Shown piece by piece: positions 56,051 to 64,000 of a stretch of DNA of 64,000 nt. This stretch comes from Pegoplata infirma (lineage: Eukaryota > Arthropoda > Insecta > Diptera > Anthomyiidae). A model generated the notes under the pieces. That model saw only the letters and a list, made by a program, of their open reading frames with translations. It did not search any database and was not told the origin of the DNA. How positions within the stretch are numbered: the first letter of the stretch is position 1; each line of letters starts with the position of its first letter. The translations under genes were made by a program, and so were the position numbers. The DNA lies in assembly GCA_963921195.1 (NCBI GenBank), contig OY992537.1, forward strand, positions 13,073,716 through 13,137,715, written 5' to 3'.

Positions 56051-56870
56051 TACTTTTTCATGAAATTTATTTTTGTAAGCACTTTTTTATTTTTTTTTTT
56101 TTTCAATTTTTTTTATCAACAATTTATCGTCACGTCAACATTTTTTTCATTAAATTTTTTTTTATCACCAAAAAAACTTTTTTTTCATCCATTTTTTTTT
56201 AATCAACATTTTTTTATCGAAAACCTAATTCTTTTTATTCTACCCTAAAAAGTTCTATTTGTTTAACAAAAGTACAAAAAGCAATTAAGAGTGTGAAATG
56301 TGTCTGTGCAGAATATTTTTTCGAGGCGAATTTGGTAAGTCTAGCTCTTTTGATTTGACTTGGAGTGTGCTTTTCACAGACGGACCATCGATAAACATCG
56401 CTAGGATGTCTTATATTCGATTTTGCTCATTTACCAAATTTACAGCTCTTTTGGTTTAAACTGCATCTAACTTTCTACAAACAGACATATCCAATTTAGC
56501 TCATTGCCAAGTTTGCAGCTCTTTTGGTATGAACGGCATCTTGATTTCCACAGACAGGCGTATGGTAATTGCTAAAATGTCTTAGACAGCATCATATATT
56601 AATAACATATAATCTTAGTGGGGTACTCGACCCATACTTCAATTCGTTTTTCACTTGGTGATACATCATTAGTGATCGGCACCTATAGCGCTCAGAAGCC
56701 AAACACAATATTTGATTCTATTTGAAATATACAAAAATTTTGTAAATTTTTTATAATTTCACTGTAAAAAAATTAACATAAGTTGTGAGCAACTCTTAAT
56801 TTAGTGTTTATATTCAAAAAAATATATTGTTGCATACTTTTGGGTTCATATGTTGTAAGAAACTGTTATA
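56051..56870. other. No gene; minisatellite remnant and F-like blocks
   Basis: 56051-56225 continues tttttttcatcaa-like text. 56280-56640 holds diverged F blocks (ttaccaaatttacagctctt, agacggaccatcgataaaca). Confidence 0.45.
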
Positions 56871-57823
56871 CAGCCGAACTCGGTTATAACGAACTCGGTT
56901 ATAACGAATTCTCGGTTATAACGAATTAATTCTAAAGTCAAGACGTTTTGGCAACAATTTTCACACAAAATACCTCTTTTATAACGAACTCGGTTATAAC
57001 GAATCCTCGGTTAAAACGAACTACTTATTATGGTCCCACGAACACAATTTCATGTATTTTTAAATTTTACCCTGCAAAAAAAGTCATTACCACTTCTCAG
57101 TGGAGTGCTTTAAAACTATAACAAATGTAATGAAATACAACAAAAATAACAAAAAACACAAGACAAAAACACACAAACAGTTTTTTCTACTCCAGAAAAC
57201 ATAGATATTCAGCACTTAACTCATTACCCATCGCGACACCTCCATACAAATTTAAGTAGATATTCAGTAGATAAGAACTACTCCGTGGAAGTAGTTGGAA
57301 GTTGTTTGAAAGCTCGGAGTACTTCTTATCTACTGAATATCTACTTACTTTTGTATGGGAGTGTCGCGGAAGGTAATGAGTTAAGTGCTGAATAACAACT
57401 TTTTATGGAGTAGAAAAAACTGTTTGTGTGTTTTTTTCTTGTGTTTTTTGTTATTTTTGTTGTATTTCATTGTTGTAGTTTTAAAGCACTCCAAATAGAA
57501 GTACTCCGCACTTTTTTTGCTGGGTAATAACGAACTCCCATAAACATTTTGAAATTTGGGGCAATTATGTTTACCAAACTTACAAAAGGTTAGAAATTAT
57601 TGGTTAATATTATAATTTTGATAAATTTTTTTTCCATTTTTAATGTTTTCTTCTCAATGAGTAGTTTACTTTCAAAAAAATTTCAAATAAAACAAAATCG
57701 GAACTTTTTTTTTTTGGAAATAAAACAAGGTTGATAAAAAATATACCCCGCTTATAGCGAACTTCGCTTATAACGAACTATTTTTACTGGTCCCTCGGAG
57801 TTCGTTATAACCGGATTTGACTG
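56871..57823. mobile_element. pogo/Tigger-like non-autonomous element, TA target
   Basis: The ends CAGCCGAACTCGGTTATAAC and CAGTCAAATCCGGTTATAAC (read inward from 57823) are of the Tc1/mariner pogo type. TA lies on both sides (56869-56870, 57824-57825). The motif ctcggttataacgaa is repeated at the left end and inside. The transposase is absent. A fold-back MITE sits inside. Confidence 0.88.
57071..57524. mobile_element. Fold-back MITE (454 bp) inside the pogo-like element
   Basis: CCTGCAAAAAAAGT and its inverse ACTTTTTTTGCTGGG end a near-perfect palindrome with arms of about 210 bases; the centre lies near 57290 (tagttggaagttgtttgaaa). Mirrored blocks include aaacacacaaacagtttttt and tagatattcagtagataag. 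The end is like those of elements I and J. Confidence 0.85.
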
Positions 57824-57825
57824 TA

Positions 57826-59408
57826 TATTAATTTTTGCATTGCGTATGATTAATATAAGATGACGTTACTGATACGTACTGTTATCAAATCGATGGCATT
57901 GGCAACAAGAAAAATTGATAGTTCCTTTGCTTGAAAAATTCTCATGTTCGGAGATATTTTTCGTATAGAAAAAATTTAAGAGTCTACTTGATGTAAAATA
58001 TATGATATAAAATTCCCCCTAATAAATAGCTGCAAAATAGTACTAGATAACAAAATGCCTCTAGAGGTCCAACATCACGGCATTGCTATGGCAACATGCT
58101 GCTCTTCCTTTTAGAAAAAGTCAAAGTCGTCTAGTAAATGCTTGTAAACGAGTGCATAATTTAAAAGAAACAAAAAAAATCTAAAAAAGACTACATGGAC
58201 TATGAGATGGCGGCGATATTTTACGATACTAAAATAGTTAAGACTATTTTGAAAAAAAAAAAACTAAAAAGGAAAATTTACTATTTTCTTAAGAAAACCA
58301 ACCAACTTACTATTAACATTTCTTCTTATTTTTACACTTGGTAGGTAGTAAATATATTAAGAAAAAAAAAAAAAAAATGTTAAAGGAAAGAACAGCATTG
58401 ATTTTCCTATTCCTTGGCTACAAAGTTAATACCAAACGGCATTTAAATAAATGAAGTTTTAGTAACATTTAAATAAAAAGGCAAAAAGTTAAAAGAGAAA
58501 AATAAGAACCAAATAAAGCTAATTTATGGCTTAAACTTAAAAAGTAATTAAATAATGAAAGAAAGCATAAGTAAAATGGGGGGAGAACAAAAAAATTAAG
58601 TTGTATATTAACAAAAATTTATCATTGCATTAGCCTTAAATGTCCTTATTATTTTCAAATATTCTCACTTAATTTTTGATTTTTTCTTGTTTTTTTTTTT
58701 TTTGAAAACCCAAAAAAAACTTGTAATTTTCTTTAAATAACAAAATTTAACAATTTATCGGCTCAATTAACATTTAGTGTCACATAAATCTTAAATTACA
58801 TTATTATCTTCACTATACTACCACACAGCCAGCTAGGCTGCCAGACAGACAGACAGAGCGACAGTTACATTTTACTCTGTATCTCTTTTATTTAAACATT
58901 TTTAAACGTATTGTTGAGACTTTGAAAACTGTAGAAAACTAAATTAACATAATGAGTGAAGGTCCTTGAGGGACTTAAAATAAATATAATTTAAATACTG
59001 CTAAATAAGAAGAGGAGGAGAATAGATAAACTAATAAAAACTTTAATAGTGTATAATTTTTAAGTTTAAAAAAAAAATAGTTTCAAGTTTACAAAAAAAA
59101 AATACTTTTCTTTACGAAAAAAAATATACAAATTGTATATTTTTCGCAAATTGTTTAAAAGTTTTAAATATTACTCACATTGTATACACCGTTTTTCTTT
59201 AACACTTGGTCCTAAGTATTTTATAAAAAATTTATAAATTTTTTTTTGGACATTGTTAATCCTTTACTACAAAGATCAAAAAAATTCCCTTTTTTTTTGA
59301 GATCAAGCCCAAAGACACGATTTCTTGGTTTTTAAAATTGCATTCCCATTAATTTAAATATCTTCAAGTTTTATTGCTCAACTTCATTGAATACATCTTG
59401 GAAAATCA
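57826..59408. other. No gene; AT-rich
   Basis: About 1.6 kb without recognisable repeats or coding signal. A short ggcagacagacagacagagc run lies at 58840-58862. Confidence 0.4.
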
Positions 59409-59651
59409 GGGGGGTAATTGTGTATTTCGATTCGAAAAGAGAAGCTATTCGAACGACATTTTTGTTTCCAATTTAAAGTACCTAAAATAATTTTTAATCG
59501 AACGAAAATCTTTTGGTATATTAATATTTATCCTTTCATTCTAAAAATAAACAAAAAATTATTTTTTTCATAGCGAATTACATTTTACAAAGGATAACAA
59601 TTTTCCGAATTCGAACAGTTTCTTTCGAATCGAATTACGCAATAACCCCCC
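59409..59651. mobile_element. MITE Q (243 bp), GGGGGGT ends
   Basis: GGGGGGTAATTGTGTATTTC and GGGGGGTTATTGCGTAATTC (read inward from the right) open arms of about 45 bases that continue GATTCGAAA. The interior is non-coding. Confidence 0.8.
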
Positions 59652-59730
59652 AGTATTCAATTTTGGGTGTTTTTGCTCTTTTTGCACATGCAGCGATTTA
59701 ATTTTAGGAGGGTATAAAAACGATATTGCG

Positions 59731-60687
59731 TTTTTATACCCTCCACTCTAGTGATAGAGGGTATATATAAGTTTGTCATTCCGTTTGTAACACCTCGAAA
59801 TATTCGTCTAAGACCCCATAAAGTATATATATTCATGATCCTCGATCGATTTTAAGATGATCTAGCGATGTCCGTCCGTCGGTCCGTCGTCCGTCTGTCT
59901 GTCTGTTGAAAACACGCTAACTTTTGAAAGACATTACGGAGGCTCCTGAAGTTTGGCATACATGTTGGGCATTTACCTGGTCAGGTTAATGTTGCAATCC
60001 AGCGACATCGGTCCAGTGGTTCAAAAGTTATGAGCAAAAGACTGAATTTCGGCAAGGATTTTTCGCGAATTTACAAGATAAAACACATGCTATCTTTCGA
60101 AAGGCAATTCTGAGGATGCTGAAGCTTAGCATATATATTTTTCGTTCGGTCCAGTGGTTCAAAAGTTATTAGCAAAACCGTGAATTTCAGATTAGTTTCA
60201 CCTTAAATTCATGAGTTGAAACCCGTTAAACATGTTTTAAAAACATTGGTAAGTCAAAAAAATATTTTACAACGTATTTTTGTCACTCAAAAATATTTCT
60301 ACACTAAAAAAAAAAAATCACTCAAAAAAAAATTTTACATTCAAAAAAATTTTACACTCAAAAAAAAATTTACACACAAAAAAATTTAGTAAATTTTTTT
60401 TTTTTAAAAAATTACTTAAAAAAAAAGTTTTTTACACAAAATAAAAACTAATTAAAAATGTTATTTTTCACGTTGGAAAATCTACTATCACTTAGGGCGG
60501 ATTACTCAATGAAAAGTTAGCTGCTAACTGCCGATTGAACGGAGCCTTATGTCAAAATTCGTATGAAAAAGTTAAATTTAACGGATAGTTATTTTATAAC
60601 GGGGCATTGAGTAATCCAGCATTAAAAGGGCATTGTGGGGGGTATTATAGATTCGGCCAAGTCGAATTTAACTTTTCTACTTGTTTT
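59731..60687 (-). mobile_element. mini-me/DINE-like element A, copy 5
   Basis: In + orientation: ataccctccactctagtgat, the TA tract, gatcctcgatcgattttaag, (GTCY)n at 59872-59905, the family body, gattcggccaagtcgaattt and ctacttgtttt. It hosts a 119-bp MITE. Confidence 0.85.
60499..60617. mobile_element. Tiny MITE (119 bp) inside element A
   Basis: GGATTACTCAATG and CATTGAGTAATCC are exact inverses. Other A copies lack the segment (ctatcacttaaaa... uninterrupted). If GGGC and AGCA are counted as its ends, the flanking TTA on both sides would fit a PIF/Harbinger-type 3-bp target. Confidence 0.7.
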
Positions 60688-61165
60688 AACCATTATTGTT
60701 AATTTTTTTGCTTTGACCAACATTTTATGTAAAATTAATTAAGTTCAATTGAATATTGAATTTCTAAAAATTGTAGACATTTCTGGTTTTCCCATACCGG
60801 TTTTAAACACTCCAGTTAGTGTTATCATCAGTAGGATTTTTGTGAATAGAAATTGTTTTTATATATGTGAATATTAGAGTGCCCATAACAATTTTTTTTC
60901 GGTCTTAACCCCTAAATTTGGTTCTTTTAATGAAAAATAATTTCGTTTTTTGTTAGGATTTTTAAAATAATATCTTAAGGTGGCACTAGCGCCTTTTTTA
61001 CGAAAATCTACAAATTTAAGATTTTTAAATTATTAAAATTGTTTAAATGATTTAAATTGGTGATATAAATTTCATCAAAAAGGAGACTAACGCTAAAACT
61101 ATGTATATTCGATCCCATAAGAAATTTCCCATTCCAGGAGCTATATCCCATTCTTAAAGAAATTT
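60688..61165. other. No gene; AT-rich
   Basis: A stretch at 60880-61000 (gagtgcccataacaattttt, cttaaggtggcactagcgcc) resembles text in other dispersed repeats, but no boundary is clear. Confidence 0.35.
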
Positions 61166-62053
61166 CACATAATGGCATGAAATATTGCATGGAAATTCAC
61201 TTAGGAAGTGAAGATAGGTTATTGTTATGTTTAAAAAAAATGTCGGGGGGTAAAAGTTAAGTGGGTCGATCTTACATTTTACCCCTCTAGCAGGCCCCCT
61301 TGGAGCGGTAGGAGCGGATTTATTAAAAAAAGTTGAAAAATATAAATAGCATTATTTGGGGACCACCTTAATGGTTGAAGATAGATGATAAGTATGTTCT
61401 GAAAAAATTTTGGGGATGAAAAACTGTTGGGGATCGGTAATACATTTGACTCCTCTAGAGGCACTCTTGGAAAAGTTATAGCGGTAGGAACAATTTTTTA
61501 TAATATATAGGGAGTGGATATAGGGCTTAGGAATGTTTGGAAAAAAATGTTACGGTAAAACAATCTCACATTTTACCTCGTTTTTGGCGACTCTGGGGCA
61601 GTTTTGGGGCTTTTTGTGAATTTTAATACCTACACGCCCAACACAAAAATCACCACAACTGTCCCGTAGTCATCTAAAAAGAGGTAAAATGTAACACGCA
61701 CCCCCATTAATTTTCCCTACCTAAAATTTATTTTTAACATACCTAAGCAATTTCTCTACTCCCTAAGGGGGCTTCCATACAAGGATTATAAGGATACAAT
61801 TGCTCCTACCTCTAACTATCTTAAGGGTGGCTCGTGAGGTGTCAAATGTATGACCGATCCCCAATATTTTTCAACCGCAACATTTTATCAGAACATACTT
61901 ACCATCCATCTTCAACCATTAAGGTGGTTGCCATACAATGCCATTTATTGTTTTATTTAATCCGCTTCTACCGCTCCATTTTTTCTGGACACACCACCAA
62001 CCTATCTTCACTTCCTAAGGCGGTTTCCATGCAATATTTCATGGCATTATGTG
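61166..62053. mobile_element. Element D: 0.9-kb palindrome related to family B
   Basis: cacataatggcatgaaatat, continuing tgcatggaaa, is exactly mirrored at 62024-62053. The arms (about 400 bases) share with family B the ctatcttcacttcctaag, ggtcggt/accgatccc and tccgcttctaccgctcca landmarks, but the ends differ. The centre lies near 61610-61630. Non-coding. Confidence 0.75.
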
Positions 62054-62960
62054 ACATTTTCACAATTTTAACAAACATCAACATTTATTTTATGCTGTTT
62101 AAAGATGTTCTAAAATAAATAATATTGAACATTAAAAAATAGCCTCACATTCATTTTTTTACCAACAAATTCGAAAAAAATATTATACGAAAACTTTAAA
62201 AATTAATGATTTCGAGTGTTATTTTTACCAACAAATTACAAAAAAAAAATTACCTGCGAAATCATTAAAAATTAATGATTTCGTGGGTTATTTTTACAAT
62301 TTTTCTATTGAATTATTTTTTAAAAATTTTTCAATAAAATTTTGGAGATCGATCCGGCAACCAACTACATTCTAGCCAGATACTCTTCCTATCGTGCCAA
62401 AGTCACTTGATACAAACATGTTTTTATGTTTCTATAAATAATTTTTTGAATTTTTTTTTTATAAAAAAATTACCCACACGAGAAATAAAAAGTAGTGATC
62501 TTTTTTTAAAAAATGCCAACAATTTAAAAAAAAAAATAACGTACACAAATCATTAAAAATTAAAGAAGAATCACTAATTTTTACTTACAGAACAAAAAAA
62601 AAATGATTTTAAAAGTTGAATGCTACTGAAAGTCTTTATTTTCTATGTTGATATTTTTGAAACAAAGAACAGAAATACACTCAAAAAAATAACTTAGTCA
62701 AAATATTAGTAAAAGGTGTTGTAATTTACTTCAACCAAACTTTAGCAAAAAAAATTGTAAAAATTTAACTTTTACAGTTTTTTTTTTGGCAATTTACTAT
62801 TGGTAAAATACAACAATTTTTTGGTACTTTTACTATACTTTCTTGCTAGTTTTTTTTTTTTATTTTACTATAATTTTAGCAAAAATATTAGTATTTTCCT
62901 TAAAGAAATGGTAATACTTTTTATTTTTTTTTTTTCTTAGTTTTAAGAAAAAAATAAATT
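62054..62960. other. No gene; AT-rich, repeated taatgatttcg words
   Basis: attaatgatttcg-gtgttattttta occurs twice (62200, 62270). Nothing else is supported. Confidence 0.4.
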
Positions 62961-63858
62961 CCCGAGTAAAAAAAATGATATGACGCAATATATAATTTTA
63001 TATGAGTTCGTGTCTATTTTGATATAATTTTATACGAAAAATGGTTTCATAAGATTTGATCGAATATTATCTGATAATATCAGTTTATATAACTTTATAT
63101 CGACTTTGATACGAGTTTTGGTCTAATCCAATGATTTAAAATTATATTCAATTATATTAAAATTTATACAATTTTATAAATCGGATGTTTTTTTAGTTTT
63201 TAATAAAAAGTTGAAAAATTAAAATTTCAACTTTTCAAAATTTTCAAAAAACTTTGAAAAATTTCAAAACATGGAGTCATGTTAAATTTTATATAAAACA
63301 CTTAGAAAATATTCTCATAAAAAATTTGTCCTTGGAAAAACTTAGAAAAATTTTTAAAAATGGAGTCATATAAAATTTAGTATAAAACACTTAGAAAATA
63401 TTTGCGAAAAAAAAAAATTTCCTTGAAAAAAACTTAGAAAAAATTTAAAAGATGGAGTCATATAAAATTTTATATAAAACACTTAGAAAATATTCGTGAT
63501 AAAATAGTTGTGCTTGGGAAAAACTTGGAAAAATATAAAATATGGAGTCATATGAAATTTTATATAAAACACTTTGAAAATATTCGCAATAAAAATATGT
63601 TCTTGAAAAAAACTTTGAAAAATTAAAAAATAATGGAGGCATATAAAATTTTATATAAAACACTTAAGACATTTGGAATGATACATGGGACCAGATGTTA
63701 CAACATATAGTTATGTATGGCGATATCTTAAAAAAATCGCACATAAAAATTTATTATATAAATTTATCTCGCAATACATAGTGTCACACATGATCATATA
63801 TGAAATAATATGACTATATAAAAGTATATAAGATCATATTAAATTATTTTTACTCGGG
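62961..63858. mobile_element. TIR element R (898 bp), CCCGAGTAAAAA ends
   Basis: CCCGAGTAAAAAAAATGATA and CCCGAGTAAAAATAATTTAA (read inward from 63858) are inverted, with tt outside each end. Half of the interior is a 91-bp tandem array. No gene. Confidence 0.7.
63273..63665 (+). repeat. Tandem repeat, about 91-bp unit, about 4.5 copies
   Basis: ggagtcatat (or a variant) falls at 63273, 63362, 63453, 63544 and 63635, each followed by aaattttatataaaacactt. Confidence 0.9.
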
Positions 63859-64000
63859 TTGTTTAAATTGTTCTAGTGTGTTAAAAGTCCAGCTGCCAAG
63901 AAGAAGGCAAAAGATGATGCTGCCAACACCATAGCAAAGTAGCCATCCATCAACTGCATGGGCGCTCAAAAATAGGCTACACAATTTTTTGTATTTTTAC
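63859..64000. other. Window edge; no gene recognised
   Basis: The composition becomes less AT-rich (gaagaaggcaaaagatgatg, gcatgggcgctc). It is too short to assign. Confidence 0.3.

Overview
The window looks like a block of repeat-rich, very AT-rich intergenic DNA from a higher fly (Diptera; a calyptrate or related schizophoran is my guess, not proven). The evidence is the content itself: a DUF4780-type LINE, a BEL/Pao gag, a Penelope-like endonuclease, and many dispersed elements with (TA)n and (GTCY)n tracts like the dipteran mini-me/DINE repeats. I found no host gene, tRNA, rRNA or CRISPR array. Every convincing coding stretch belongs to a retroelement.

Layout. 1-3357: the 5' two thirds of a LINE on the minus strand (ORF1 plus EN-RT ORF2, open to the window edge). 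3358-9114: old inverted repeats, a decayed LINE RNase H fragment and the first mini-me-like copy. 9115-16075: a satellite-expanded element (16-bp array, then 146-bp array), a 2-kb palindromic element (E) and a copy of a minisatellite-bearing family (F). 16076-19232: two 141-bp hairpin MITEs and a 35-bp satellite. 19472-25411: a four-level nest, mini-me-like element > TIR family B > hAT fold-back MITE > BEL/Pao element, with a second hAT-like insertion beside it. 25412-34930: small TIR elements, more mini-me-like copies and a short element with hammerhead-like cores. 34940-49545: F copies interrupted by other elements, plus three family B copies, one a 1.9-kb palindrome. 49546-64000: a CCCAGCA-ended element, a truncated Penelope-like element, another F copy, a pogo-like element containing a fold-back MITE, and further palindromic or TIR elements.

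The genes do not form a pathway. What the window records is an order of insertion: the mini-me-like elements serve as landing pads, family B enters their TA tracts, and hAT, BEL and MULE- or hAT-like elements then land in family B. Several elements are near-complete palindromes (0.37 to 2 kb) that would fold into long double-stranded RNA if transcribed. Boundaries come from reading the sequence by eye; percent identities and copy numbers were not computed.
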